64,000 nucleotides of DNA from Bacteroidales bacterium (GTDB lineage Bacteria > Bacteroidota > Bacteroidia > Bacteroidales > Lentimicrobiaceae). Numbering within the stretch: position 1 is the stretch's first letter; every line of letters starts with the position of its first letter. Both the position numbers and the translations under genes were made by a program. The notes below the pieces were generated by a model. That model was not told the origin of the DNA. It did no database searches and worked only from the letters and a program-made list of their open reading frames with translations. The stretch spans positions 106,224 through 170,223 of the forward strand of contig JADIZB010000017.1 of NCBI GenBank assembly GCA_016705005.1. The letters are read 5' to 3'. Shown piece by piece: positions 33,193 to 42,356 of this stretch.

Positions 33193-33579
33193 ATGGAAGT
33201 GATCAACACCCTTGGCAGAAGGAAAACTGCTGTAGCCCGTATATATCTGAAAGATGGCAATGGGATAATCACTGTTAACGGAAGGGATTACAAAGAATAT
33301 TTTCCTACCGGAACACTGCAGTATGTTGTAACCCAATCGCTCGAAGTTGCTGAGTCTCTTGGCAAATACGATATCAAGGTCAATCTTGACGGCGGTGGCA
33401 TTACCGGTCAGGCCGAAGCACTTCGCCTGGCTATTTCCAAAGCACTTTGTGAAATAAACCCTGAGTTCCGTCCCCCGCTGAAAGCAAAAGGACTGTTGCG
33501 CAGGGATCCGCGTATGGTTGAAAGGAAGAAACCCGGACAGAAGAAAGCCCGTAAGAAATTTCAGTTCAGCAAGCGCTAA
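33193..33579 (+). CDS. rpsI: 30S ribosomal protein S9
   Basis: 128 residues. It opens with NTLGRRKTAVARIYLKDGNG and includes TVNGRDYKEYF, NLDGGGITGQAEALRLAISK, and the basic C-terminal tail with KAKGLLRRDPRM and KKARKKFQFSKR, whose last Lys-Arg reaches the ribosomal P-site in known structures. It follows rplM by 2 bp, and a 116-bp gap with a leader hairpin separates it from rpsB. Confidence 0.99.
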   Translation: MEVINTLGRRKTAVARIYLKDGNGIITVNGRDYKEYFPTGTLQYVVTQSLEVAESLGKYDIKVNLDGGGITGQAEALRLAISKALCEINPEFRPPLKAKGLLRRDPRMVERKKPGQKKARKKFQFSKR

Positions 33580-33602
33580 TTCCGATTTGTGTTTAGTATC
33601 TA

Positions 33603-33658
33603 AATTGCCAGGACCTCTTCCACTGAGCATAGCTGCTTAACCGAGCTACCTGGCAATT
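33603..33658 (+). promoter_or_regulatory. Stem-loop in the rpsI-rpsB gap, candidate rpsB leader element
   Basis: AATTGCCAGG (33603-33612) pairs exactly with CCTGGCAATT (33649-33658), enclosing 36 nt that can form inner short stems (AGC-ATA-GCT). There is no strong T-run after it, so it looks more like a leader structure or processing site than a terminator. Feedback control by S2 is possible by analogy with rpsB leaders elsewhere. Confidence 0.5.
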
Positions 33659-33695
33659 GATTTTGACAGAATGTAAACAATTAACAAAAATTTAA

Positions 33696-34598
33696 ATGGC
33701 AAGAACAACTTTTGAAGAATTACTGGATGCCGGTTCACATTTCGGCCATCTGAAACGTAAATGGAACCCGAATATGGCGCCGTACATTTTTATGGAGCGC
33801 AACGGTATTCACATTATTGACCTTTATAAAACCATCGCCAAGATTGATGAGGCTGCATCAGCCCTCAAGCAGATCACAAAGTCAGGGAAGAAGGTTCTTT
33901 TCGTAGCAACCAAGAAACAGGCTAAGGAAATTGTTGCCGAGCATGTAAAAACTGTTGCCATGCCTTATGTAACTGAGCGCTGGCCTGGTGGAATGCTCAC
34001 CAACTTCGCCACCATTCGCAAGGCTGTACGCAAGATGTCATCCATCGATAAACTGATGTCAAGCCCGAGTTATACCAATATTTCGAAACGTGAGCGTCTT
34101 CAGATTGCCCGTGAACGTGCCAAACTCGAGAAGAACCTTGGTTCAATCGCCGATCTGAGTCGTCTGCCGGCCGCTATTTTTGTTGTGGACATCAGCAAGG
34201 AGCACATTGCCATTGCCGAAGCCCGCAAACTCAACATCCCAACCTTTGCTATTGTTGATACCAACTCTGATCCCAACATCGTCGATTTTCCGATTCCGGC
34301 CAACGACGACGCTTCAAAATCCATTTCACTGATTGTTGGTAAAATGGTTCTCGCCATCGAGGAAGGCCTGATGGAACGCAAGATCGACCGTGATAAACGT
34401 GCAGAAGATGAGCGTGAAGAAGGTTATACCGGTCCGAGAAGTTTCGATCTTGACGATGAAGAGGAAGAAGAATTTTCAGCAACCGGCGAACGTCTCCGTA
34501 AACCCGTTGCGGGTGAAGAAGGTGGCGAAGAAGGCCGCAGAAGCAAACCTGGTGTACGGAAACCCTTGGGTAAAAAACCGGGTGGACCCAGAAAATAA
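33696..34598 (+). CDS. rpsB: 30S ribosomal protein S2 with acidic/basic C-terminal extension
   Basis: 300 residues. The S2 core is complete (FEELLDAGSHFGHLKRKWNP, GIHIIDLYKTIAKI, FVATKKQAKEIV, YVTERWPGGMLTNFATIRK, VDISKEHIAIAEARKLNIP, VDTNSDPNIVDFPIPANDDA, ISLIVGKMVLAIEEG). The core ends near residue 235. A tail of ~60 residues follows, first acidic (DLDDEEEEEF) and then Gly/Lys/Arg-rich ending PGGPRK, which is not in the E. coli protein (about 240 residues). tsf follows after 26 bp. Confidence 0.98.
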   Translation: MARTTFEELLDAGSHFGHLKRKWNPNMAPYIFMERNGIHIIDLYKTIAKIDEAASALKQITKSGKKVLFVATKKQAKEIVAEHVKTVAMPYVTERWPGGMLTNFATIRKAVRKMSSIDKLMSSPSYTNISKRERLQIARERAKLEKNLGSIADLSRLPAAIFVVDISKEHIAIAEARKLNIPTFAIVDTNSDPNIVDFPIPANDDASKSISLIVGKMVLAIEEGLMERKIDRDKRAEDEREEGYTGPRSFDLDDEEEEEFSATGERLRKPVAGEEGGEEGRRSKPGVRKPLGKKPGGPRK

Positions 34599-34624
34599 CA
34601 ATAACCTATTAACTGAAATTATTT

Positions 34625-35461
34625 ATGGCTAATATTACTGCTGCTGATGTAAATAAGTTGCGTCAGATGACCGGTGCCGGAATGATGGATTGCAAAAATG
34701 CACTCCAGGAAAATGACGGCGATTTTGAAAAAGCAATTGATTATCTGCGTAAGAAAGGTCAGAAACTGGCCACAAAACGTGCCGACAAGGATGCCAATGA
34801 AGGTATTGTACTTGCCCGCACCAATGAAGCCAAAGATTTCGCTGCTGTTTTTATGCTCAACTGCGAAACAGACTTTGTTGCCAAGAATCAGGAATTTGTT
34901 GATTTTACCAACCTGATCATGGCCAAAGCCATTGAGATGAAACCAAAAACTAGCGATGAATTCAAGGCGCTTGATCTGAATGGCCGTTCAGTAATGGATA
35001 ACATTACCGAAATGGTTGGCAAGACCGGTGAAAAAATGGAACTGGCACATTTCGAAGTGATCAGTGCCCCACGGGTGTTTGCATACAACCACCCGGGCAA
35101 CAGGCTTGCAACCATTCTTGGACTGAACAAAGCCGGTGTTGAAGGAATTGATCAGGCCGGACATGAAGTTGCGATGCAGATTGCAGCAATGGCACCTGTT
35201 GCTGTGGATAAGGATGATGTTCCTTCGGATGTTATTGAACGCGAGATCGAAATCGGAAAAGAACAGGCACGCCAGGAAGGTAAACCTGAGGAAATGGTTG
35301 AAAAGATCGCTCTTGGTAAACTGAACAAGTTTTATAAGGAAAGTACCCTGCTGAACCAGGAATTTGTACGGGATAATAAATTATCCGTTCGTGAATTCCT
35401 CAGTAAAATGGATAAGGATCTTACCGTTACCACATTCAAAAGGTTTATGCTTGGTGCATAA
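34625..35461 (+). CDS. tsf: Elongation factor Ts
   Basis: 278 residues. This is the guanine-nucleotide exchange factor that recycles EF-Tu. The N-terminal UBA-like part is clear (ADVNKLRQMTGAGMMDCKNA, DFEKAIDYLRKKG), then EGIVLARTN, the EF-Tu-contacting MLNCETDFVAKNQEF, the core repeat with HEVAMQIAAMAP, and the C-terminal LLNQEFVRDNKLSVREFL. It is the last gene of the operon, followed at once by a strong terminator. Confidence 0.99.
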   Translation: MANITAADVNKLRQMTGAGMMDCKNALQENDGDFEKAIDYLRKKGQKLATKRADKDANEGIVLARTNEAKDFAAVFMLNCETDFVAKNQEFVDFTNLIMAKAIEMKPKTSDEFKALDLNGRSVMDNITEMVGKTGEKMELAHFEVISAPRVFAYNHPGNRLATILGLNKAGVEGIDQAGHEVAMQIAAMAPVAVDKDDVPSDVIEREIEIGKEQARQEGKPEEMVEKIALGKLNKFYKESTLLNQEFVRDNKLSVREFLSKMDKDLTVTTFKRFMLGA

Positions 35462-35475
35462 GTCACTGAATACAT

Positions 35476-35514
35476 AAAAAGAGAGAGGCCGGAATTTCCG
35501 GCCTCTCTCTTTTT
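35476..35514 (+). terminator. Terminator of the rplM-tsf operon
   Basis: 18-bp perfect stem AAAAAGAGAGAGGCCGGA (35476-35493), 3-nt loop and complement (35497-35514) ending in a T-run. Confidence 0.94.
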
Positions 35515-35614
35515 TAACTAAGATTAAGCTGGCACACCAGCGAATTTTTATCTGATACCTTTGCCGGGAGAAATGAAATATCTGATTGAATTTCGGAAAG
35601 CAGGAACTAAAAAG

Positions 35615-35640
35615 AAAAAGGCTGCCGAAGCAGCCTTTTT
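35615..35640. terminator. Terminator downstream of yqeY (convergent side)
   Basis: Perfect 11-bp stem AAAAAGGCTGC (35615-35625), CGAA tetraloop and complement at 35630-35640. Its A/T flanks allow it to act on the minus-strand division operon and as a backup on the plus strand. Confidence 0.9.
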
Positions 35641-35663
35641 GGTGGGGGGATCATAATATGAAG

Positions 35664-36113
35664 TTATAGTCCGAGTAGTTCTTTTACAATGAGTGAGATT
35701 GCTTTGTTGTCGGCTTTACCTGCCAGCTGTTGTGAAGCAGCAGCCATAACCTTGCCCATATCCTTAATTCCTGTAGCGCCGGAATCATTGATAATAGCGG
35801 CAATCATTGGTTTCAGCTCATCCGGGCCAAGTTGTGAGGGAAGGTAAGCAGCAATGATATCAGCCTGATAAGTTTCAACCTGTGCAAGATCAGCACGGTT
35901 CTGCCCAGTATAAACTTCTGCTGTTTCGCGGCGTTGCTTGACAAGCTTTTGAAGGAGTTTAATTTCCAGATCATCTGTAATATTACCTCCGCCTTCACTT
36001 GTCATGGCAAGCAGCAAGGCAGACTTAACAGCCCGTAAGGCCTCAAGTTTGTCCTTTTCACGGGCAAGCATTGCTTTTTTGATATCGTCGTTTATCTTGT
36101 CTGTAAGGCTCAT
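35664..36113 (-). CDS. yqeY: GatB/YqeY domain protein
   Basis: 149 residues, a free-standing version of the helical C-terminal domain of GatB. It shows SLTDKINDDIKKAMLAREKD, KLEALRAVKSALL, KLVKQRRETAEVY, YLPSQLGPDEL and the ending KDMGKVMAAAS followed by NKAISLIVKELLG. The GatB domain binds tRNA in the transamidosome; the role of free YqeY is poorly known. It lies 16 bp after ftsZ and probably rides on the division-cluster transcript, ahead of the terminator at 35615. Confidence 0.95.
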   Translation of the reverse strand: MSLTDKINDDIKKAMLAREKDKLEALRAVKSALLLAMTSEGGGNITDDLEIKLLQKLVKQRRETAEVYTGQNRADLAQVETYQADIIAAYLPSQLGPDELKPMIAAIINDSGATGIKDMGKVMAAASQQLAGKADNKAISLIVKELLGL

Positions 36114-36129
36114 TATAATTGAATTCTTC

Positions 36130-37719
36130 TTAATCTACATTATCGTGCAGAAAATTATTCGGTTTCATCTCAACCGATTTATTATCGGTTTTGAAGAGCA
36201 TGTATTTCGAAACTTCGGAACTGTCTGATGGCGGATTGTCGTGAAGTTCAACCTTTCTCCTCAGGTAAGCCGGCTGATTTTCAAGTTCGGCTAATCCTTC
36301 CGGTGTATTCACTTTGATGCTTACTTCCCTGAGTTTGGCTAACCTTATATTTGCTCTTTCTTCCTGTTTCAGTACTTCATCTTCATCGTCCTGTAACTTC
36401 TGTTTATCAGAGCGATAATCACGAAGGAAATCGAAACCGGGTTCGGGATGCCGGGCAGGCTTAACGGGAGTAAATACAAAATTCTCTGTCGATGATTTGT
36501 CTTCACTTTTTGGAGTTGAGCCATCGGTTTTTGATGAATTGATATCGAAAGTAAAAGTACGCGATGGCTCAGCTTTTTCCTCAGGGATAGCGGCGATTTC
36601 GCTTCTTTCTTCATCTTGAACCCTGTTAACAAGCCTGATCTCCTCAACCGAAGCGGGTTCCGGTCTCGGTTGTTCAGCAGGCTTTGGGGGTTGTTCCGGG
36701 GTAGAATTCAAAGGGTAAACAATTACATCCGGACGTGTGTTGTGTCCATCCGGATTGTTTCTCGAATCAAACCCTGTTGCAATCAATGTAATGCTGATTT
36801 TATTTCCAAGAGTTTCATCAGTACCGTTGCCCCAGATAATATCTGCTCCGGAGCCTGCTTCATGCTGAATGTAATCGGTAATCTCCATTACTTCATCAAG
36901 TGTTATTTCAGCAGTGCCTGATGAAATATAAAGCAGGATATTGCTGGCACCCCTGATGTTTGCGTCATCAAGCAGCGGAGATGTCATTGCCATTTGCACA
37001 GCCTCAAGTGCACGGTTTTCACCCTCGGCCATACCTGAACCCATGATGGCTTTCCCACTGTCTTTCATTACTGTTTTTACATCCTCGAAGTCAACATTGA
37101 TGTAACCTGTAACAGTTATAATCTCTGCAATTCCTTTGGCCGCAACAGTAAGGATATTATCTGCCTTATTGAAGGCTTCCGATAGTTTAAGGTCTCCATC
37201 CAGTTCACGAAGTTTGTCATTGCAGATGATGAGTAACGTATCAACCGATTTCCGCAATTCATCAATGCCTGCTCTGGCTTGCTGAATACGTTTGCGACCC
37301 TCGAAAGAGAAAGGAAGGGTGACAATTCCTACTGTCAGAATTCCCAATTCCTTTGCAAGGGAAGCGATAACCGGAGCAGCACCTGTACCTGTACCACCGC
37401 CCATACCGGCAGTGATAAAGACCATTTTGGTATTGCTTTCAAGAATCTTCCGCAGATCATCGATATTTTCGGTGGCGGCATCTTTTCCGACAGCCGGAAT
37501 CGAACCTGCACCAAGGCCTTTATTACCAAGTTGTATCTTTAAAGGGACCGGGCTGGTATCCAGTGCCTGGCAATCGGTATTGCAAATCATAAAATCAACA
37601 CCACGGATCCCCTGTTTGAACATGTGCGTAACTGCGTTACTTCCACCTCCACCGACACCGATAACTTTTATAATGGACGACTGATTAACTGGCAAGTCGA
37701 ATTTGAGCATATCTGGCAT
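36130..37719 (-). CDS. ftsZ: Cell division GTPase FtsZ
   Basis: 529 residues; the tubulin-like ring-forming GTPase. The GTPase core (about 15-325) has IKVIGVGGGGSNAVTHM, CNTDCQALDTSP, the tubulin signature FITAGMGGGTGTGAAPVIA, FSFEGRKRIQQA and a synergy-loop region. A long charged linker follows (about 335-485, rich in Pro, Glu, Lys and Ser). The tail carries PAYLRRKVELHD, a conserved Bacteroidota FtsZ C-terminal motif that should bind FtsA or other partners. The length exceeds E. coli FtsZ (383) because of the linker, as usual in this phylum. ftsA precedes it by 87 bp. Confidence 0.98.
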   Translation of the reverse strand: MPDMLKFDLPVNQSSIIKVIGVGGGGSNAVTHMFKQGIRGVDFMICNTDCQALDTSPVPLKIQLGNKGLGAGSIPAVGKDAATENIDDLRKILESNTKMVFITAGMGGGTGTGAAPVIASLAKELGILTVGIVTLPFSFEGRKRIQQARAGIDELRKSVDTLLIICNDKLRELDGDLKLSEAFNKADNILTVAAKGIAEIITVTGYINVDFEDVKTVMKDSGKAIMGSGMAEGENRALEAVQMAMTSPLLDDANIRGASNILLYISSGTAEITLDEVMEITDYIQHEAGSGADIIWGNGTDETLGNKISITLIATGFDSRNNPDGHNTRPDVIVYPLNSTPEQPPKPAEQPRPEPASVEEIRLVNRVQDEERSEIAAIPEEKAEPSRTFTFDINSSKTDGSTPKSEDKSSTENFVFTPVKPARHPEPGFDFLRDYRSDKQKLQDDEDEVLKQEERANIRLAKLREVSIKVNTPEGLAELENQPAYLRRKVELHDNPPSDSSEVSKYMLFKTDNKSVEMKPNNFLHDNVD

Positions 37720-37806
37720 ATTTTTGATCTCCTAAAATTACGTGATTAATAGTGTTTACAGCTACTTCGCCAACCTGTTTTTATCAACAGGCCATTTGTT
37801 AATATC

Positions 37807-39069
37807 TCAGTTTTCACCGTCCTCTTCAAAGAATTTTTTTATACCATCGAAGAAAGACAGCCTGACCTGTTTTTTGGGCTTTGCTGTTGGTTTTTCTGAT
37901 TTCTGAAGTTCCTTTTCATACCTCTGCAAGCCAATGATTACCAGTCCAATACCGGTAGCATACATAGGGCTGGCCATCTCCTCAGGCACACCAGGAGCGA
38001 GGTGTTCGTTCGGGTAGCCTATCCGGGTATCCATGCCTGTTATAAATTCAGTCAGCTGTGTAATGTGCCTGAGTTGAGCTCCGCCACCGGTAAGAACGAT
38101 TCCGGCTATCAGCTTCTTTTCATAACCTGAATTCTTAATTTCGAAGTAAACATGTTCAATGATTTCCTCCATCCTTGCCTGAATAATACTGGCCAGATTT
38201 TTAAGTGTTATTTCCTTCGGAGGACGGCCACGCAGGCCAGGGATAGCAACAATTTCCTCATCCCTGTTTTCACTGGCAAGGGCTGAGCCGAATTTGACCT
38301 TCAGGTCTTCTGCATGCTTTTTTATAATGGTGCAGCCTTCCTTTATATCCTCTGTAATGATATCGCCTCCGAAAGGAATTACAGCGGTATGCCTGATAAT
38401 TCCATCCTGAAAGATGGCTATATCGGTGGTTCCACCTCCGATATCTACCAGAACAACCCCTGCCTCTTTTTCTTCTTCACTCAGAACAGCTTCAGCGGAT
38501 GCCAGTGGTTCAAGAAGCAATGAATCGACCTCAAGGCTTGCTTTTTTCACACATTTAAAGATGTTTTTGGCCGCCATAGTTTGGCCGGTTATGATGTGGA
38601 AGTTTGCTTCAAGCTGATGACCCAGCATTCCTTTAGGCTGCTTGATGCCCGATTCTCCGTCAACAGTATATTCCTGGGGGATCACATCAATAATGTCTTC
38701 ACCGGGATTCATGGCAAGCTTGTACATATTTTCAGTTAACCCGTCTATATCACTCTGGGTTATTTCGTTCTCGGCATTGGGTCTGATGACTGACCCCCTG
38801 TACTGTATACTCTTAATGTGTTGTCCTGCAATTCCGACATTGACAGTGGCTATGTCAGAGTCAGATCTGCCTTCAGCTTCTTTAATGGCCACTTTTATAC
38901 TCTGAACGGTATCCTCAATATTGGAGACAACCCCTCTTTTAACACCGATCGACTCGGTCTTGCCAAAGCCCAGTATTTCGATCTTATTATTTTCATTACG
39001 TCGCCCGACTATGGCTGCAATCTTTGTAGTGCCGATATCAAGACCTACGATTATTTCTGAAGTTGCCAT
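37807..39069 (-). CDS. ftsA: Cell division protein FtsA
   Basis: 420 residues from the ATG at 39069 (MATSEIIVGLDIG), which follows the ftsQ stop by 1 bp; an ATG at 39144 would overlap ftsQ by 74 bp. Actin/Hsp70-like ATPase fold with VGLDIGTTKIAAIVGRR (phosphate 1), the 1C subdomain around VNVGIAGQHIKSI, VVLVDIGGGTTDIAIFQDG (phosphate 2) and GIVLTGGGAQLRHI (adenosine). The C-terminal KKQVRLSFFDGIKKFFEED fits an amphipathic membrane-targeting helix. It tethers FtsZ filaments to the membrane. Confidence 0.97.
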   Translation of the reverse strand: MATSEIIVGLDIGTTKIAAIVGRRNENNKIEILGFGKTESIGVKRGVVSNIEDTVQSIKVAIKEAEGRSDSDIATVNVGIAGQHIKSIQYRGSVIRPNAENEITQSDIDGLTENMYKLAMNPGEDIIDVIPQEYTVDGESGIKQPKGMLGHQLEANFHIITGQTMAAKNIFKCVKKASLEVDSLLLEPLASAEAVLSEEEKEAGVVLVDIGGGTTDIAIFQDGIIRHTAVIPFGGDIITEDIKEGCTIIKKHAEDLKVKFGSALASENRDEEIVAIPGLRGRPPKEITLKNLASIIQARMEEIIEHVYFEIKNSGYEKKLIAGIVLTGGGAQLRHITQLTEFITGMDTRIGYPNEHLAPGVPEEMASPMYATGIGLVIIGLQRYEKELQKSEKPTAKPKKQVRLSFFDGIKKFFEEDGEN

Positions 39070-39070
39070 T

Positions 39071-39865
39071 TTATTTGATTTTTGTGCATACAACTTGATT
39101 CCTGAATTTGAGATTGATTGTTTTATAGGTATTCCAGCCTGCATCTTTCATTCCGGCATGATAGAAGACCTTAAGGTTCTTTAGCTTTTCATCAATACTG
39201 GTAGTGTCGCCCAGTATGATTTTCTGCTGCCCGATCTTAGGGAACAGTTCCAATTCCCCGGTTTCATTCACATAAATCTGTTCAATGAAGGCATTACTGA
39301 AAGTATCTTTTCTCAGTGCAATGGAGGCAATGAATATTTCCTGGAGAATAGCCGGAAGTTTTTTATACTGAGGTTGTCCATCGTTCAGACCTGATTTTTT
39401 GGTTATTTTACCAATTGGATTTATATTCCCGCTCGCTATGATAACCCTTGCCGGAAACTCCGTACTCAATGGCATCAGGGCTCCTTCATCATCGATATAG
39501 AATTGCCTGCCTTTAAGATCGATTACCCTGACAAGCGGGTTTCTTTGCGTGAGAGAGGCTTTTACCACTCCGTTTACACCAATGGTCAACGTAGCCTGCC
39601 GGATAAAGGGATTATCATTCAGCAGTTGCTGGATTCTTTCTACCTCTATGGCACCTGTTTCACTACCCCTGACTTTTATCTTCTGCCTTGTAATCTCTTG
39701 TCTGATATTTGATTGGGTTACCAAAACCGGAGCATTCTGATAATCTATTTCAATCCTGAATTCCGGGCAAACCAGTTTCTTTTGCCGTTGGTTGGCAAAG
39801 ATGAACAGGCTGCTTACCACAGCAACAATCCCAATCCAGAACAGTATGGTGATTATTCTTTTCAT
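39071..39865 (-). CDS. ftsQ: Cell division protein FtsQ/DivIB
   Basis: 264 residues with one N-terminal membrane helix (ITILFWIGIVAVVSSLFIF), then a periplasmic POTRA-like part (QNAPVLVTQSNIRQEITRQ, NDNPFIRQATLTIGVNGVVK, RNPLVRVIDLKGRQFYID) and the beta domain (about 130-250, with IIASGNI and KLKNLKVFYHAG). Sequence is weakly conserved as usual for FtsQ, but the motifs and the murC-ftsQ-ftsA order make the call secure. Its ATG shares bases with the end of murC. Confidence 0.93.
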   Translation of the reverse strand: MKRIITILFWIGIVAVVSSLFIFANQRQKKLVCPEFRIEIDYQNAPVLVTQSNIRQEITRQKIKVRGSETGAIEVERIQQLLNDNPFIRQATLTIGVNGVVKASLTQRNPLVRVIDLKGRQFYIDDEGALMPLSTEFPARVIIASGNINPIGKITKKSGLNDGQPQYKKLPAILQEIFIASIALRKDTFSNAFIEQIYVNETGELELFPKIGQQKIILGDTTSIDEKLKNLKVFYHAGMKDAGWNTYKTINLKFRNQVVCTKIK

Positions 39866-41262
39866 CAGGCTTCTTTTTTACTGAATAATTGCTCTATCTG
39901 CGGAACCATCTGATCAATATCACCGGCTCCGAGGGTCAGCAGAATATCGGGCCTGGAATTCCCAAGCATGATTAGCGCTTCCTCTTTAGTGCACAGATGT
40001 TTGTCGGTCGTTTTGATCATTTTTAGCAACATGGCTGAAGTCACTCCTTCGATTGGCAACTCCCTGGCCGGGTAAATGTCGAGCAGAATCACTTTATCAA
40101 GCATTGAAAGGCTCTCTGCAAACCCTGTGGCAAAATCACGGGTCCGCGTAAACAGATGCGGCTGAAAAATACCGGTGATTTTTCGTTCGGGATACAGTGC
40201 CCTCACAGAGCCGATGCATGCTTTAAGCTCTTCAGGATGGTGCGCATAATCATCTATATAGAGCAATCCTGGACGATTAATCCTATAGTCAAACCTTCTT
40301 TTTACACCCTCGAAAGTATTAATTCCTTTTCTGATTTCATCGGCACTGCATCCTGCCAGCCAGGCAGCAGCAGCTGCAGCTATGCTGTTTTCAACATTGA
40401 ACATTCCCGGGAGGGACGGCATTAATCCGGTTATTTTCTCTCCGGGAGTTATAAGATCAAAATAGTAGATGCCTTCCGAAAGGCTTAGATTTTCGGCCCT
40501 GAAATCGGATGACCCTAAGACGGAATAGGTATAAGCTGTGATATTCCGACCCTCAGGTAGAGGTATTTCCAGGCCGTGTTTAACAACCAGGAATCCGTTT
40601 TCTTTAATATTCGCTGCAAAGAGAGCGAAAGATTCCCTCAATTGCTGATGATCCTTGTAGATGTCAAGATGGTCAGCATCGGTTGATGTAATTACTGCGA
40701 GCCAGGGAAAAAGACGAAGGAACGACCGGTCAAATTCATCGGCTTCAGCCACCATAAACTGGCTGTTGGGATTCAGGAGCAGATTTGTATCGTAATTCTT
40801 TGCAATACCTCCCAGGAATGAGGTACAACCCTTGCTTCCGGGAAACAGAATGTGGGAAAGCATTGTTGTGACGGTAGTTTTACCATGGGTTCCGGCCACT
40901 GCCAGAGTCGATTTTTCTGCTGTGATGGCTCCCAGCAGCTCCGAGCGTTTCAGCTTTTTGTAACCCTTCTGCTCAATATGGAGAAATTCACCCAGATCGG
41001 CAGGAACAGCCGGAGTATACACTACAAGGTCGGTATTTTCAGGGATCAGGTCAGGCCTGTCGTTGTAATGAATATCCATGCCTTCGGATTCCAGTGCTGC
41101 GGTAAGTGGGGTTGGAGTCTTATCATACCCTGATACCCTGCAACCGGCAAGATGCAGATAACGGGCAAGGGCACTCATACCGATTCCTCCGATACCCAGA
41201 AAGTAAACCGTTTTCAGCGTTGAGGTATTCACAATTCCGATTTTTTGTTTAGTCTGGCACAT
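39865..41262 (-). CDS. murC: UDP-N-acetylmuramate--L-alanine ligase
   Basis: 465 residues from the ATG at 41262. The first conserved block KTVYFLGIGGIGMSALARYL suggests an alternative GTG start at 41232, which overlaps the murG stop as GTGA and would remove 10 residues. It adds L-Ala to UDP-MurNAc. Mur ligase motifs are GTHGKTTVTTMLS (ATP loop), EADEFDRSFL (Glu/Asp pair), TSTDADHLDIY and YIDDYAHHPEELKA, and the C-terminal domain carries GIFQPHLFTRTRDF. Overlap with murG and a 1-bp overlap with ftsQ indicate coupled translation. Confidence 0.97.
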   Translation of the reverse strand: MCQTKQKIGIVNTSTLKTVYFLGIGGIGMSALARYLHLAGCRVSGYDKTPTPLTAALESEGMDIHYNDRPDLIPENTDLVVYTPAVPADLGEFLHIEQKGYKKLKRSELLGAITAEKSTLAVAGTHGKTTVTTMLSHILFPGSKGCTSFLGGIAKNYDTNLLLNPNSQFMVAEADEFDRSFLRLFPWLAVITSTDADHLDIYKDHQQLRESFALFAANIKENGFLVVKHGLEIPLPEGRNITAYTYSVLGSSDFRAENLSLSEGIYYFDLITPGEKITGLMPSLPGMFNVENSIAAAAAAWLAGCSADEIRKGINTFEGVKRRFDYRINRPGLLYIDDYAHHPEELKACIGSVRALYPERKITGIFQPHLFTRTRDFATGFAESLSMLDKVILLDIYPARELPIEGVTSAMLLKMIKTTDKHLCTKEEALIMLGNSRPDILLTLGAGDIDQMVPQIEQLFSKKEA

Positions 41263-42356
41263 TCAAGTATTATTCCTGCAATACGTTGTGCCGATTCCTG
41301 CCGGGCCAGCAATGAAATATTATGCCCAAGCTGATTCATTCGATTCTTGTCATGGATTAATGAAATGGTTGTACTGATCAGGCCTGAAGGGGCCTCTGTG
41401 TCTGTAACCATTATGGCCGCCTGTTTTGAGACAAGTGCCATGGCATTTTTAGTCTGATGGTCTTCGGCAACATTCGGCGAGGGAATTAAAATAACTGGTT
41501 TTCCGGTAATACAGAGTTCTGAAATGGCAATGGCACCAGCCCTTGATATAACAAGATCAGCTGCAGCATAAGCAAGATCCATCCTTGAAATAAAGGGCAA
41601 TTGCCTGAATCCTCTGTTTTCGAACCGACTGACGGCCTGAGCCGCCTGATCTGAAAACAGTTTCCCGGTTTGCCAGATCAGCTGAATGTCATCATCCGCC
41701 AGTTCTTTCAGTCCATTCTGGATGCTATGGTTGATGGTTCTTGCTCCCAGGCTTCCACCCACAACAAGTACAACCGGTTTCAGGGGATCCAGCCCGAAAT
41801 GTTTTACTGCTTCAGCATGCAGATGCTTCTGATTGACAATATCTTTTCTTACGGGATTGCCTGTGATTATAATTTTATCGGCAGGGAAGTATTTTTCCAT
41901 ACCGGAATATGCAACGCAAATCTTTTTGGCTTTTCCGGCAAGCATTTTATTTGTTATACCCGGATACGAGTTTTGTTCCTGTAAAATGGTTGGTATGCCC
42001 ATTGAAGCAGCAGCCCTGATGGTGGGACCACTGGCATAACCGCCAACGCCAACGGCTGCGTCGGGCCTGAACTTCCTGATGATCCGCCGGGCTTTGAGTG
42101 TACTGTGAATGATTTTGAATGGAATCATCAGATTCCTGAAGGTAAAGCTTCGCTGAAAGCCGCTGATCCACAGCCCTTCGATGTCGTAACCGGCAGCCGG
42201 AACCTTCTCCATTTCCATGCGGCCCTCAGCACCGACAAAAAGGATTCGGGCCGAAGGCTCAGCTTGTCTGATGGCATCGGCAATGGCGATCGCCGGGAAT
42301 ATATGCCCGCCGGTCCCACCTCCGCTGATGATAACACTAATTTCACGCAACGACAT
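41229..42356 (-). CDS. murG: UDP-GlcNAc:lipid I N-acetylglucosaminyltransferase MurG
   Basis: 375 residues from the ATG at 42356 (MSLREISVIISGGGTGG); an ATG 9 bp upstream (42365) is also possible. It makes lipid II at the inner face of the membrane. GT28 motifs are SGGGTGGHIFPAIAIADAI (G loop 1), VGVGGYASGPTIRAAASMG (G loop 2), NSYPGITNKMLAG, VVGGSLGARTINHSI (G loop 3), and LVISRAGAIAISEL, which binds UDP-GlcNAc. The start overlaps the end of ftsW by 14 bp. Confidence 0.98.
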   Translation of the reverse strand: MSLREISVIISGGGTGGHIFPAIAIADAIRQAEPSARILFVGAEGRMEMEKVPAAGYDIEGLWISGFQRSFTFRNLMIPFKIIHSTLKARRIIRKFRPDAAVGVGGYASGPTIRAAASMGIPTILQEQNSYPGITNKMLAGKAKKICVAYSGMEKYFPADKIIITGNPVRKDIVNQKHLHAEAVKHFGLDPLKPVVLVVGGSLGARTINHSIQNGLKELADDDIQLIWQTGKLFSDQAAQAVSRFENRGFRQLPFISRMDLAYAAADLVISRAGAIAISELCITGKPVILIPSPNVAEDHQTKNAMALVSKQAAIMVTDTEAPSGLISTTISLIHDKNRMNQLGHNISLLARQESAQRIAGIILECARLNKKSEL

